Assembly (NCBI GenBank): GCA_036346275.1
Contig: CM070721.1
Coordinates: 5,654,452-5,718,451 of the forward strand
From: Otatea glauca
Taxonomy: Eukaryota > Streptophyta > Magnoliopsida > Poales > Poaceae
Direction of reading: 5' to 3'
DNA: 64,000 nt
Within the stretch, counting starts at the first letter, position 1. Each line of letters begins with the position of its first letter. Both the position numbers and the translations under genes were made by a program. Of this stretch, positions 1-11,524 are shown piece by piece. The notes below the pieces were generated by a model, which was given only the letters and a program-made list of their open reading frames with translations, was not told the origin of the DNA and did no database searches.

Positions 1-1131
1 AGATGAATGTATCTATTGTAGCAGGTGTGACTTCAGGAGTGGCTTCAACTTCACGCCACTTCATTCCATGTGGGTAAAGAGACAAGTACATCGTATAATG
101 ACGATGGAATGTTATGAATCGATATTTAAATTGATTATTGATACCTTGCTGTCATATATGAATGTTATCAATTATTGTCATTGCTTATGTTCATGATATG
201 TTGTGATTATGTTAATGATGAAAAGAATTAAACATAGTATAGCTCATGTCATTTGCATGTATACATTCATGATAGAAGAGGTGACCCGTGTGGACCTCTA
301 TGACCCACTTTGTTGTGGGCATAAAAGACCCACTGTTGTAGGCCCCTCTACGGGATAGAAGGGAATGAGAGGGTGTGACACCGATGGGTGTGCACTCAGC
401 TATACCGGTATAAGTTATGAGATGTGCATATGAGCATGTAGCATGACGCATTGCATGAATAAAGTAAAAGAAGAGATTTAAATGGATGAGTTCTCCTATA
501 TGTATAGATATCATATCATGATGTATGTTTACTCAATGAATTATTTACATGTGTTGATATCTTTATATAATGTACTTTACTGAGTTTTAGACTCATATTT
601 ATTTATTTAATATTTTAGGTGCTTTGATGCCAGCATACAGGGACGGAGAGTAGCACAGTCACGTCAGTTGTTACTACACCAATCTCTTAATGATATTTAG
701 CCTTTAGTCGTGCCTAGTTTATTCAATAAATTGGACGAACTCACTCACAGAAATATTTTAGTGGAACCAAACTTGTGAGATCTGTACGGTTTTGTTAAAT
801 AACGTTTGTGCCTTTTATTATATCTTAAAAATGTGCTTCGTTTAGTGGCTTCGATAAAGGTAAGCAACATAATAAGATTATTTCCCAGACGCATGTGTTC
901 TGGGCATTCCCAAGTACGGGGTCTTAGGTGTTCTTGGGCGTGTGGTTCCAAATTTAGAATTGTTGACGTTATTTTTATTGTCATTCCTTGTGAATATCCT
1001 TTAGTTGGTGTTTAGTATTTAAAAGAAAGATTATGTTGTTGCTGAAACTATTGTTGAAAATATTTAATTACTTGCGAGAAAGGCATGATGAAATGACATT
1101 CAGGGCACGTGGAGTGCTGAGGTGTTACAAC
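1..1131. repeat. AT-rich non-coding sequence, possible LTR fragment
   Basis: No coding region is supportable. The stretch has the look of the 3' part of a grass Gypsy LTR: a segment around 575-650 with 'actgagttttagactca' followed by a T-rich tract and 'ttttaggtgctttgatgcc', and a final 'gaggtgttaca' near 1120-1131 that resembles the TGTTACA/TGTGACA end of chromovirus LTRs. No primer-binding site follows and the 5' boundary is outside the window, so this is a resemblance only. Confidence 0.35.
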
Positions 1132-1888
1132 AATGACTTGTCATCAAGCCTGTAATGTGTCCGAACTCCCCCGAACCGTCATTGCTCACAAACGAGCCCA
1201 AGCCATTTGACACACCACATGTTCTTGTAAACTTGATCATGACAGCACCGACTTCCTTAATCATTCTAGACCTCGGCTCCTCCCTGAGCGTAGTCCCGGT
1301 CCATGTTGTTGTCCACTATGTCCATCCCCATTGGCTCACGCTTCGGCTCCTTATCTTCCTAGCTTGTAGTAACTCCCTAGCCTTAGTCATCTTCAGCATC
1401 ACCCCTGACTGTATGGACATTAGCTCTTCTAGCCTAGTCTCATCTCTTTCGTCTCACCATGACCTAGCTTCGAAGTCTTGCAACCAACACAGACAACCAA
1501 ACCATCGTATAGCGCTGTTCACAAATATATGCAATAACCATTACGTAATCAAAACAAAAATCAGAACTCGCTGGAAAATCGATACTACCACCCATTAGGG
1601 CCAGTAGTCCGCCATCCTGGGGCCGGTTGTATCGCCCTGTTGAACCAAAAATGCACTTTCTGGAAAATAACTACCACCAACTAGAGGCCGGTAGTACCGA
1701 CCCCCATGACCGGTAGTGCCGCTCTTGCACAACCCAAAAAAGCACCCCCCATCGGCCGGTAGTGCCCCTCGCACTGAATGCATCTCAAATTACTTTAAAT
1801 CCAAAGCAAATTCAAATCAAACTCAAATCTAAGCACCATAAACTCAAATACAGTCACTCATCACAAATATGGGTAGACTACTACATGA
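1132..1888. other. Intergenic; clustered CCGGTAGT-type motif
   Basis: No gene is supported; the long open frame at 1155-1598 has no recognisable protein features. From about 1599 to 1775 the motif GGCC(G/A)GTAGT or a close variant occurs five times at 20-65 bp spacing (near 1600, 1621, 1686, 1709 and 1754). This looks like part of a dispersed repeat, but I cannot name the family. Confidence 0.4.
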
Positions 1889-2490
1889 TCTCTCAAAATC
1901 TAAAATTCCTGATAAAGTAAAAAACTTCCTGTGGCTTGCATGGCACAACCCTATTCTAACAAAAGACGTTTGCTGAGAAGAAATTGGAGAGGAGATGCTA
2001 TTTGTTGTTTCTGTGACGAGAATAAGTCAATTTCACATATTTTCTTTGGATTTGCTGCTGCTAGATTTGTGTGGGGTTTGGTAGGATCTGTTTTTGGTGC
2101 ATGTTGCAGGCCCACTTCTTTTTTACAATACTTAAGTTGGAGTAAGAATTATGTGCCAGGTGGCCGTAATGTTCATATTCTGCGTCTTGCATCCATATGT
2201 TGGCCGTTGTGGAAATTAAGGAACAGAGAATGTTTTGAGATAAAATGGATAAGATCTCCTGTTGAGATCATATGTTAGGCATGTACTTTCATGAAATTTT
2301 GAGCAGGAATGCAAAAAGAGAACTTGAAAGGCGTCCATAGAGAATGGGGCTGGAGGAGGAGGGCAGGATGGTGGTGCTGTAAACGGAGCTGGACGACTGC
2401 TCACCATTGCAGAAGACACTGGTGCTTGAGGCAAGAAGATGGAAATAAAAAACTAATTTGGGCTTGGAGGAAAGGAGTGAAAGCTGTTTA
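1889..2490 (+). pseudogene. LINE (L1-type) reverse-transcriptase zinc-binding end, broken
   Basis: The translation reads like the C-terminal zinc-binding region (zf-RVT) that follows reverse transcriptase in plant LINEs and in related orphan genes. One frame gives KIPDKVKNFLWLAWHNPILT from about 1895; after a one-base loss near 1970 the adjacent frame continues with LLRRNWRGD, a C-x2-C pair (CCFCDE), the SISHIFFGFAAARFVWG block and WPLWKLRNRECFE. The Cys-Cys...His-Ile-Phe-Phe pattern and the WxxWKxRN ending are diagnostic for this family. The last part (2280-2490) keeps the character of a LINE 3' end but has several stops. Only the 3' end of the element is present, as expected from 5'-truncated LINE insertion. 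No poly(A) tail or target duplication was found. Confidence 0.7.
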
Positions 2491-3984
2491 GAAGGATGAT
2501 GATTTGTAGCTAATGTTTTGTAATGCTGTGGACCTGTAAGCTTTTTGAAGGTTGGATGTCAGAAACTTAACAGTAGTAGTCCTTTTTCCCCCCTTTTTTT
2601 TCGGTCTTTTTATGTTTTCTCCTGCTGGTTCGCTTGGTGCTGGTGGGGCAAAAGATAAAAAGGACCTATAACCTGGGCTGTTTTGGACACAAAGCGGCAA
2701 ATACTTAAAACATGTATTACAATTTCTGTTCCAAGAAGGACATGCAGTACCGAATCCAAGTGCTTCCTTGCCAAGGGTGCCGTGGAAAAGTCCGTAGAAC
2801 GGCCCACTTTTGTTCGTCGATCTGGTCCAAACGAACGAACACCTCCTCCGGTACGTGCTCGGTCAACACGTTAACGCATCGCATCGCAGTATATTGACGA
2901 GTGCTATGACTGAAAAAAAAAGTTTGTCGGGTTTGAATCAAAATTATTTCGATTACTGTAGTTAATGGGTTTATAATTGAATGAGTTCATTTCAAACAAC
3001 TTGACACGACCGTGACTCGTTAGCAAAATGATTTTATATTGAAGTTTGTCGATTTTGAAAGAATTTTGATGATAGTTTGTTAAGCTCCGTAGCTATCCCC
3101 GATATTGACCTGGGCTTCGTTGTGTCGTGTAACTTGTGCTCCGTTATGCAGCTCATAGAAGCCGAACCAAGGGCCGGGTCGTCTTGTCGACCTGCTCAAC
3201 GTCTCCTTTCCCGCTCCGTTGCATGCATAGAGCGCTGCCGCGCGCGCTAGCTACACGCGCCGCCGTACCGGCCGCTGCCGCTGTCCTATCCGCAGCGCTC
3301 GTACGTCGTGGGCGTGACACACGCACGTTATGGCAACAGTAGGTAGGAACTAATAAAATATTAAATAACTTGATATGAAATAGAACAGAACCAAATTGAT
3401 GATATACCCCCTGAGTAGATGGACACATAACAAATTTAGAAATCGATAACCATGAAGAGCCCTTGATCTTCCTTTTGATGAGAAATAATTCAAGAGCATG
3501 TCATAATTTTCTGAAACAAAACAGATACAAACTCTGATGTATTCAAATGACATAATCAATCTAAAAGCTTATTAATTTCAATACTTACATATCATGTAAA
3601 TCTTTGTCAAAATTATGTTCTATCATTCCCTCCCCGTGCTGAGATTCTTGCAGCATCTAGGTCGGTCGAGTGATTGAATCATTCCAAGCTCATGTGGAAC
3701 CATATGGTCCATAAAACAAATAGATCTAGCAAATGCATGAGCACAGAAGTAAAATTGCCCCCCAAATGACAAAAATTCCATCAAATTCCTCCAGCGAGCA
3801 CACAGATGACCCAACATTACGCCATCCATTAGTATTCGCACTGATGTTAGTCATAAAATAGCCAACTTTAAGCTCAATTATGCGTACATTGATTTGTCCA
3901 AGAAATAATGAGGAGCTAAATTGAAGTTAACGCTACTGAGTCAATCGCATGTTGGGGAGAAAGACAGTCCCCTCCTTTTACCTG
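2491..3984. other. Intergenic, no supported gene
   Basis: The first 200 bases are probably the LINE 3' untranslated region and include a pyrimidine-rich run at 2580-2612. A short GC-rich island lies at 3160-3320 (many CGC/GCC trinucleotides, open on both strands) but shows no recognisable protein, splice signals or core promoter. The rest is AT-rich and featureless by eye. Confidence 0.5.
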
Positions 3985-4300
3985 GATGATGAGCAGATAG
4001 GGCAAGACGAAATTGGCGACCAGGTGCTCCATCTTGGCGTCGTCGACGGCAAGCGTCGTCGGCTTCGATGGCGTCGCCTCCCGAGAACCACAAAGACGGC
4101 GCCAACCGTCCCGTCGCTGTCCGCCACCGCGGCGTGCGTCCTGGCAACAACAGCCTCGTAGAGCAGCTGTCCCTTGGCGCGAGGAGGAAGGAGAGCAGCG
4201 CTGTGTCGACCAGGGCATCAAGCAGCAGCCGGCGGGGGTGAGGTCGGGGGGAGACTGCGGGGGAGAGACGGCGCGTGTGAGGCTAGGCTAGGGTTTGAGC
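3985..4300 (-). pseudogene. GC-rich first-exon-like fragment of an unidentified gene
   Basis: Read on the minus strand, a GC-rich block follows a 5'-UTR-like stretch ('aaccctagcctagcctc' at about 4300-4280) and ends at a good splice donor, CATCATCCAG|GTAAAAG near 3980. Three frames each contain protein-like stretches (LLDALVDTALLSFLLAPRD; QLLYEAVVARTHAAVADSDG; EHLVANFVLPYLLIIQ), suggesting an original coding exon with frameshifts. I do not recognise the protein. It lies directly inside the CACTA-type terminal repeats at 4330-4685, so it may be a host-gene fragment carried by a CACTA element whose other end is not in the window. Confidence 0.35.
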
Positions 4301-4329
4301 CAGGGGAAAGATGACGTGAGCGGATAAAT

Positions 4330-4685
4330 ATATATTGAGATCCAAATCACAGACAATTTTTGGCTAAAACCGTTTGTGATGAGCATCACAGACGGTTTTA
4401 ACCAAAAACTGTCTATGATGAGGGGGGCAATATCACAGACTGTTTTTGGCTAAAATCGTCTGTGATGTGGCTCTTATTACAGACGGTTTTAGCCAAAAAC
4501 CGTCTGTGATGAGGGTGTTAATATCACAGACGGTTTTAGCCAAAAACCGTCTGCGATGAGGAGAACATCACAGACGGTTTTAGCAAAAAAAAACCATCTG
4601 TGATGTGCTCGAGACTCATCACTGACTGTTTTTGCAAAAAATCGTCAATGATGAGGAGTCTAATATAAATCCTTTTGTAGTAGTG
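4330..4685. repeat. CACTA-type subterminal repeats and terminal inverted repeat (right end, orphan)
   Basis: At least five palindromic copies of a motif built from TCACAGACGGTTTT plus AGCCAAAAACCGTCTGTGA occur in alternating orientation, which is the structure of CACTA subterminal repeats. The block ends CCTTTTGTAGTAGTG at 4671-4685, the reverse complement of CACTACTACAAAAGG, a canonical CACTA terminus. No matching left terminus was found in 1-4330, so the element's left end was lost or lies upstream of the window. Confidence 0.8.
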
Positions 4686-5022
4686 TTGTGCCAAACAAAA
4701 TTGCAAAAATAGCCTCCTGACCCACTCCTACCTAACGCAGAAGCTACCTTCCACGGTGAGTACACGGGCGCGGCAGGCACGCGCGCATGTGTGGGCCTCG
4801 ACTCACCTATGCTCCCCCACGCTGGCCTACCTGCCCCGCACCATGCGCCGCTAGCTTCGCTCGGGCTCGAGCGCCATGTCCCACGCCACGCGCTCGCTGA
4901 CGGCTGGTAGCATGCCCGCTCTCCTCGTTCCGGGCTTGCCGTGGGTGAAAACTTAGTTTCTACGCTACCCAGGCACGATAGGAGTGGGTCGGAGGCTATT
5001 TTTGCAATTTTATTTTGCACAA
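4686..5022. repeat. Inverted-repeat element abutting the CACTA end
   Basis: The left end (TTGTGCCAAACAAAATTGC, then AAAAATAGCCTCC, GACCCACTCCTA) is repeated in inverted orientation at the right end (4940-5022), with about 55 bp of recognisable arm on each side and a GC-rich centre. Size and structure fit a foldback/MITE-like element. It starts exactly where the CACTA terminus ends, and no clear target duplication is visible. Confidence 0.6.
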
Positions 5023-5729
5023 GGCTAATGTTGCAAGAAAAAATTAAAAGGGCTACTACAGTGAATGATCCGCCCTCATGCTTATGCTCTTCTTCGTGTC
5101 ATGGGCAGAATTTCAGTCAATGGTACGCTGACCAGACTCCACAGAGATACTGCCGTGTCAAGTCGGCAAATTTGGATCCAGAAATTAGATATCCCACCGT
5201 CTAAGTTTACAAGGCATATAAGTTGAATTGTCTTGTGCACAAATACAAGATATATTTCATATTTCAATGCACAATTAGTGTAATGCACCATCTATACCTC
5301 TAATAAATATTGAACTTTACTTTATACTCTATACAAGCATGTATTGAATATACTACTTAGAGATAATAGTAAGGAGTAATATAGTCATTATCAATATCTC
5401 TTTGGTCTATATGCTAAGAGAATATATGCCCTATAAACTTGGACGGATGGTGTATTTCTCTTCTTTTTTTGAAAAATAAGAAGCCATATACTCTATCTGT
5501 TTCACAATTTTTGTCCATGGCCTCGGAGTATCTGTTTAATATATTTGGCCATTGAGAGAATCTAGAGTATAGTTATTGCAATTTCTCCGCTCACAATCCC
5601 TAGTTGAATAATTTGGAAGAGATTAGGTAATTGTGTTATATCATTTAATAAAAGTATGTATGATCATTTCTCATGAGTATTTCATAGATTTAGTATTTTC
5701 TTAGTTTATGCACATAGTGGTCTGTTGAC
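5023..5729. other. AT-rich intergenic, no supported gene
   Basis: Nothing coding is supported. A stretch near 5488-5530 (TACTCTATCTGTTTCACAA) weakly resembles a Stowaway MITE end, but I found no partner end. Confidence 0.4.
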
Positions 5730-6398
5730 CAAGGTTTTAAAATCGTGATTTTTGTGGCTTCGAGGCAAGGTCTCGAAAAAAGCTATAGCAATTATCGCGA
5801 AAGCTATCATTTGTCGTGTTTCAGTATGAAAAGATTTTAAAAAAATAAATATGTATATAATATAAGTTACCTCCAAACAAATCATTAAAATATGGTACTT
5901 TAGAATGTACTAATATTTTTATAGTAAGAATATGAGTCAAGTGTAGAATAAATGTACTAATATTTTTATAGTAAGAATATGAGTCAAGTGTAGAATCAAC
6001 AAACATACTAATATATATCCAAAAAGATTATAATGATAACTATATCATAATGTTCTTAATAATAAATACTTAATCACCGAGAAATATGGATGTCAGATTA
6101 TTGAAAAAAGATGAGATAAGGTCTTTTACTAGGTTTTTCATGTTTCAGTCTTATAAGAGGTGTATTTATGCCTTTTAGTAATGTTGGATTTTAAAATAGT
6201 CCTAATATTTTGACCTATGGTACCTATGTAGGATAGCGTAGCTATCACTAGTTACAAGCTATATCAAATAGCGAAGCTATCGCTAGCTATAGCACTCGTA
6301 GTTAATACAGTGAAATATTGATACGTACCTTCGCATTTAAGATAAAAAGAACTATAGCACAACTATAGTCAGGCGTCAGCTATTTATTTAGAACATTG
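5730..6398. mobile_element. Small hAT-like non-autonomous element
   Basis: The ends are inverted: CAAGGTTTTAAAA at the left and, reading inward from the right, CAATGTTCTAAAT. The element is flanked by an 8-bp near-perfect direct repeat, CTGTTGAC (5722-5729) and CTGTGGAC (6399-6406). An 8-bp target duplication is typical of hAT transposons. It is 669 bp, AT-rich, without coding capacity, and contains 'tagcgaagctatcgctagctatag'-type short palindromes. A larger element with the same CAAGGTT end lies at 24754-26323. Confidence 0.65.
5908..6001. repeat. Tandem duplication, 47-bp unit, two copies
   Basis: A unit beginning TACTAATATTTTTATAG starts at 5908 and again at 5955, nearly identical over its length. 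It lies inside the hAT-like element. Confidence 0.85.
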
Positions 6399-6406
6399 CT
6401 GTGGAC

Positions 6407-6990
6407 AAATACAACGAAACGTAGAGAGTACTTCTAATCAGTCCAAATGGAGTTGGTACTTTGTACGGCACAATTAATCGATGAAGGGCATGTTTCTGCT
6501 AATCCTTAATTTATGTCCATATCAAGCTACCAAGCTAGGCAAACATCATACAACTGAGCACACATGACACTACGACGCCACCTCACGCAACCTGTTTGGC
6601 AGAGCTCTAGATTCCAACTTTACTTTAGATCTAGATCTTGTAGGTTAAAATAAAGTGAATTAAGTTTATAATTTCAGTGTAAAATATAAATAAGATGACC
6701 TACATAAACACTCTTAATATATTTACAGCTCCACCTCTATAAATTTTGGAGTTAGGAATATCTTGCTCCACCAACTACACAGATTTTAGTGGAACTGAAG
6801 CTATGCCAAACACCCTCTTATCAAACAACCTCTGCGGATATAGGAATGTTTGGGCAGAGACCAAGATTACCTCACAAGCCGTGCCAAAACAATGGCATCA
6901 CCAAATTCTAATCGCTGTACATCAAATTGCTCATTCACGAATCGCCGAAGTTTATATAAACAATCGGTGATATTTAAGGCATATTTTTCA
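6407..6990. other. Intergenic, no supported gene
   Basis: AT-rich sequence without a recognisable gene. The open frame at 6746-6970 has no identifiable domain, promoter or splice context. Confidence 0.45.
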
Positions 6991-6995
6991 TTTTA

Positions 6996-7400
6996 AAAGC
7001 AAAAAATTCTATGATAATTTTAAATTCTAAAAATTCTCACATTAATCGAAAGAAAAGGAGAAAAATCTCTACCGCTTATTTTGATGAGCCAGATTATAAT
7101 AATGCAGATTAATCGTATATAACAAAATCCCAATATAATTCTAAATTTTAGAAATTCTCACACTAATCGAAAGAAAAAGAGAAAGATCTCTACCACTTAT
7201 TTTGGTAGGACCAGATTATAACGGTGCAAATTATTCATATGTAGCAAATACTTTAATAATTAGAAGTAGAGCTGAATATCAAAGAAAGGATCTTCATCAC
7301 TTATTTTGATAGAGTCAGATTATAACGATGCAGATTAATTATATATAAATAAAGTTATATAACAAATACAATTGTATTTAACTAATTAGAAGTAGAGTTG
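6996..7400. repeat. Degenerate tandem repeat, about 105-121-bp unit, three copies
   Basis: Three successive units share the blocks ATTCTCACA(T/C)TAATCGAAAG, CTTATTTTGAT/GGTA and CAGATTATAA(Y)GRTGCA. The last block starts near 7090, 7211 and 7317. The copies have diverged by point changes and short deletions. Confidence 0.75.
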
Positions 7401-7908
7401 TATATCAAAGACAATTTTATCTTGAGAGGTGCTTCAATGCTTTTCTTTTTTACAGTTGCACAAATATTAAAGCATGAATGAAGGGTAGATGGAGATTACT
7501 TACCCCTTCGCTTGCTTTAAGATTTGTCTGAAACTCAGACAGGAGAAAGATCAAGACTCTCTTTATCTTATATTTAGACGCGTAGTTACGCGGGCAAACA
7601 TGTTAGTTATAATGATCCCAATAGCCAACTTTTTAGGGAATTCTGCTGAATCTCGGTGACAAACCAAGTAAAAATCAATCCCATCATCAAAGTTGCCGAA
7701 TTTCAGCGGAGCAAAACATTAAGCATCCACATGTTTCAGATGAAGCTCTTCTTCAATTCTCCTTTTGTCCTCTCCAGAGTAGAGTCCAGACTTCCAGCAG
7801 CGAATGAACGATGCACGCGAGAAAAAGCAGGGTTGGTGGGCGGGCCCTCCTCCCTCTTCACCTTCCCGACGGCCGTCCGGGGAGGAAGCCACCACCCATC
7901 CCTCTCCC

Positions 7909-7915
7909 ACCAACC
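7909..7915 (+). promoter_or_regulatory. AC-II-type MYB element (distal)
   Basis: An exact ACCAACC motif about 0.6 kb upstream of the TATA box of the caffeoyl-CoA O-methyltransferase gene. AC elements are bound by R2R3-MYB activators of lignin genes. A 7-bp match can occur by chance, especially in this C-rich tract. Confidence 0.4.
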
Positions 7916-8145
7916 CTCCCACGTCGCTCGCGGCGCCTCTCCCCATTCGCCAGCGAGGGAGGCCACCCGCGAATGGACGCGGTCCACGCACCCAAGCCGG
8001 AGAGGATCAGTGGATGAGGAGAAGTCTTTGGACCAATCGCAGTCCACCACCCACCCCCACCGTCCCCCTCCCTCTCCCCGGAGTCGCCCACCAATCGCTT
8101 CGCGTCCATGTCGTCGCGCCCGGCAATAAACCAGTGCACCAGCTC

Positions 8146-8152
8146 ACCAACC
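8146..8152 (+). promoter_or_regulatory. AC-II-type MYB element (proximal)
   Basis: A second exact ACCAACC, in CTCACCAACCCAACG, about 375 bp upstream of the TATA box. Its position and the target gene's place in phenylpropanoid metabolism make it the better of the two candidates. Confidence 0.5.
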
Positions 8153-8522
8153 CAACGCTGTACGTAGCGTTAGCATGTAGCTCACTCACCTTCCGATTCA
8201 TATCACTTAGCTTTTCAATTTTGTTTTTAAATACGTATTATTCTACATTTTAAATTATTTTTATCATTTTTTTATTTTATATACATTCCCTTTAGTTATT
8301 TTTAACGTCATTTACTATAATGAACTAAAGTAAGACACCATCCAAATATATAATAAAAAGAGATAACATAGTATTTTGCAGATATTCCTGGATGAAAATA
8401 TAAGAAATTAAAATGACATCCGAATACTGTAGAAATCTATAAAGACAGTAAGTAGTCTACTGGTTTCAAAAAATATGTATTCTACCGACGGGTCAAGCGC
8501 ACAATGAATCCACCGCGCCGCG

Positions 8523-8531
8523 CTATATAAA
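8523..8531 (+). promoter_or_regulatory. TATA box of the O-methyltransferase gene
   Basis: CGCTATATAAACC lies about 100 bp upstream of the start codon. Transcription would begin near 8550-8560, giving a 5' leader of roughly 65-75 bases. Confidence 0.8.
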
Positions 8532-8623
8532 CCGCCCGTTCCGGCATCATCTCGGCAGGGTCGATCGAGCGAGCGCGCACCAGCACTGCCCAGATCTCGT
8601 TTCCTCTTCTAAGGTCAGCAGCA

Positions 8624-9650
8624 ATGGCCACCGCGGCAGCCGAGGCGGCTACCAAGGAGCAGAACAACGGCAACGGCAACGGCGCCGGCGAGCAGAAGAC
8701 GCGCCACTCCGAGGTCGGGCACAAGAGCCTGCTCCAGAGCGACGCGCTCTACCAGTACATCCTGGAGACAAGCGTGTACCCGCGCGAGCACGAGTGCATG
8801 AAGGAGCTCCGCGAGGTCACCGCCAAGCACCCATGGTATGCATGCATTCTGCCATCCTCCTCCTCCTCGTCGTCTTGATCCGAATCTGGTCTGCGAGATG
8901 GCTCAGACCAATCGCCGCAGTGCAGCATGTGGCGCCGCATTACGTTTGGTTAATTTCGTCGGATCTTGCCTGATCTCGTGGCTGCAGGAACCTGATGACG
9001 ACGTCGGCGGACGAGGGGCAATTCCTGAACTTGCTGCTCAAGCTCACGGGCGCCAAGAAGACCATGGAAATCGGCGTCTACACCGGCTACTCACTCCTCG
9101 CCACCGCGCTCGCCATCCCTGAGGACGGCACGGTAAGTCCATCGATCAGCTAGCTACTAACCGCGCACGCCGCAGATCCCCAGATCTGGCGAACTGAAAT
9201 GATCGATGGCACCCGATGATGCAGATCTTGGCCATGGACATCAACCGCGAGAACTACGAGCTCGGCCTTCCCTGCATCGAGAAGGCCGGCGTCGCCCACA
9301 AGATCGACTTCCGCGAGGGCCCCGCCCTCCCCGTTCTCGACCAGCTCCTCGACGACGAGAGCAACCACGGCTCGTTCGAGTTCGTCTTCGTGGACGCCGA
9401 CAAGGACAACTACCTCAACTACCACGAGCGCCTGATGAAGCTGGTCAAGGTCGGCGGCCTCGTCGGCTACGACAACACGCTCTGGAACGGCTCCGTCGTG
9501 CTCCCCGCCGACGCGCCCATGCGCAAGTACATCCGCTATTACCGCGACTTCGTCCTCGAGCTCAACAAGGCCCTCGCAGCCGACGAGCGCGTCGAGATCT
9601 GCCAGCTCCCCGTCGGCGACGGCATCACCCTCTGCCGCCGCGTCAAGTGA
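8624..9650 (+). CDS. CCoAOMT: Caffeoyl-CoA O-methyltransferase
   Basis: The enzyme transfers a methyl group from S-adenosylmethionine to the 3-hydroxyl of caffeoyl-CoA, giving feruloyl-CoA for lignin and for wall-bound ferulate; it is cytosolic and needs a divalent metal. Exons are 8624-8835, 8988-9132 and 9225-9650 with GT-AG introns; the joined frame is open and gives 260 residues, the usual family length. Visible motifs: KHPWNLMTTSADEGQFL across the first junction, the SAM-binding block MEIGVYTGYSLLATALA (about 97-113), the LAMDINRENYELG block with Asp124, the metal-binding VDADKDNY (Asp176, Asp178) and GYDNTLW (Asp202-Asn203). The start is the first ATG after the TATA box. The N-terminus carries the grass-type Asn/Gly-rich linker. 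Third positions are strongly GC-rich. No defect is visible. Confidence 0.96.
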
Positions 9651-11524
9651 TCGAACCGTCCCTCCCGCCGTCTTGCTCGCCCGTCGGCGCGAGCGCGCGC
9701 GCCATGATGCCATCGTCTGCTCCTACCATAGATGCGAAATGGAGAAGGATTAATTACCGCTTTGGCTTTCTTGGTTTTGTATCTTCTTGGAAATTGTCAT
9801 TTGATACGTAAAAAAATGTCGAGACAATAATATTATAAGATGACCGGTGTTCGTTAGCTTGCGTTGCGTGTGCGAATGGCGGCTGCTACTGATGAATCGA
9901 TGATGATATACTCTCGGAAAATCGGAATGTTCCCTTTTGTTCTTTCGTAAAACCTGTTAAAATTTTGGCAGCATTGCGAGTGCGCGTGCTGCCCGCCCAG
10001 GTTTGAGTCTCCGGACTCGCCTAGGTGCGCATGAGCTAGGTACTGCACACGTGTGTGCGTGGGCGTGTGTGGGTGTAGAGCCAAAATTCAAAAAAAGTAC
10101 TTGTCATATGCTAAAAATTTGGCGACGAAGCTGTTCTGAATTCTTGAATCCTTCCAATATATCTGGCCTGATGAATTTGACCAGATTTGGTATATTTGTT
10201 TGCTGCCATCTGAAACTGAATTCTTCTACGCGTGGACAGTGGATAGTGAGGTTTTACTCCATTCGTTGAAGATTTCCATCTTCTGACTGAGATGGTACCC
10301 GGTTCTTCGGTAGTTCGTCGACAGCGACAACTGCGTGTACAGATAATTGCTGGCATTTGCTCTAAAAGTAAATGGTTGAACACAACAAACCATTCCTTAC
10401 TCAGATAATTACAACTCTCAGTCTGAAATAAAGTAGGTTTGAAGTTTCCTCTGAAGGAGCTAAGGAGGATTTGTCGAGCTGTTCATGTGAAGACTTCAAG
10501 ATTTGGAACAGCTGTTACATCACATGATCACCTTAATCATTACTTGATTTTAGTGAAACTAATCAGCTGTAAAAATACATACAGGTCAAGGTATTTGAAT
10601 TTGGGCTTTGTTGGTGTTTGTCGTTTTGGTAGGCAAAATATATAGTCGGCAAAAGTGTTTTCGAATTTGGCGGTAATTACGAGGGAAGATCAGTATTGAT
10701 CAGAATTCAGGTTCAAGCATCGGTCATACTAAGAAACCTTCAGAAGATCCTGACTATGTAAAGGTAGATGCCAAAAAGGAAATAGTCAATAAGATATTGT
10801 AGACAAGAATATTTAAAAGTGGACAGATTCTATCCAAGTAAAGGTTGAGCCGACATAAAGAGATACTTTGAAGCACAATCCAAAATTAAGTCGGTCATTT
10901 TAGGTTATAAATACCGTGTACCCTTAACGGAAAAATGTACACACATCATCCTTTAATACCTTTTTTAATCTACTTTTTCTATACTTAGAAGTAGGTTGTA
11001 GCTAGTAGAATCTTACATTCATAACTCATTTTTTATCAATATTACTTCGTATCGACGTTTTATTCAGGATTGGCTTCTTTCAGGTTTACTAGTCATCGAC
11101 TTTGCCAATTTACTAAAAAATCAGCTAGCACATCGCATACGTTGTTAGAGAGCATCCTATGTAGAAACACGGTGCTACTGTCAAGAATTTTCCGGTGGCA
11201 ACGGTTGGATTTCATTTGGACTGAATAAGTTTGGCCTCATTTGGAACAGTGAGTGAATTCCCATGAGAATCTTGTAGAAAATCCAACGATCAGTAAACTG
11301 GATGTTTCATTTCCTACGAAATTCATCGTGAATCCCCGAGTTTCAAATACTCCGTATATTAAGGTCTACAGGTTTCACACCCTCTCCACGCCTCCACGTC
11401 GCTTTTGGGGAGACGCGCCTGCCCACCCCGCCATTCGTATGGCTTGCTCCGAGTTGAGTCACGTCGCCCACATGACTCAGTCGGTAATACGTGTTAAATG
11501 TTGTAACACCGTTAGTCATCAACA
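9651..11524. other. Intergenic, no supported gene
   Basis: This contains the O-methyltransferase 3' untranslated region (to roughly 9850) and then AT-rich sequence. Near 10870-11060 'ataaataccgtgtaccc', a T-rich tract and 'atcaatattacttcgtatcgacg' recall the promoter/R region of an LTR, but no paired LTR, primer-binding site or coding region was found. Open frames here are short and featureless. Confidence 0.45.

Noticed and set aside
3136..3428. GC-rich open frames at 3.1-3.4 kb as a gene
   Set aside because: Ala/Arg/Pro-rich in both orientations, without splice sites or recognisable motifs.
7656..8253. Overlapping open frames upstream of the O-methyltransferase
   Set aside because: C-rich, Pro/Ser/Arg-rich translations in all phases with no domain. 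The region behaves as a promoter upstream of a good TATA box.
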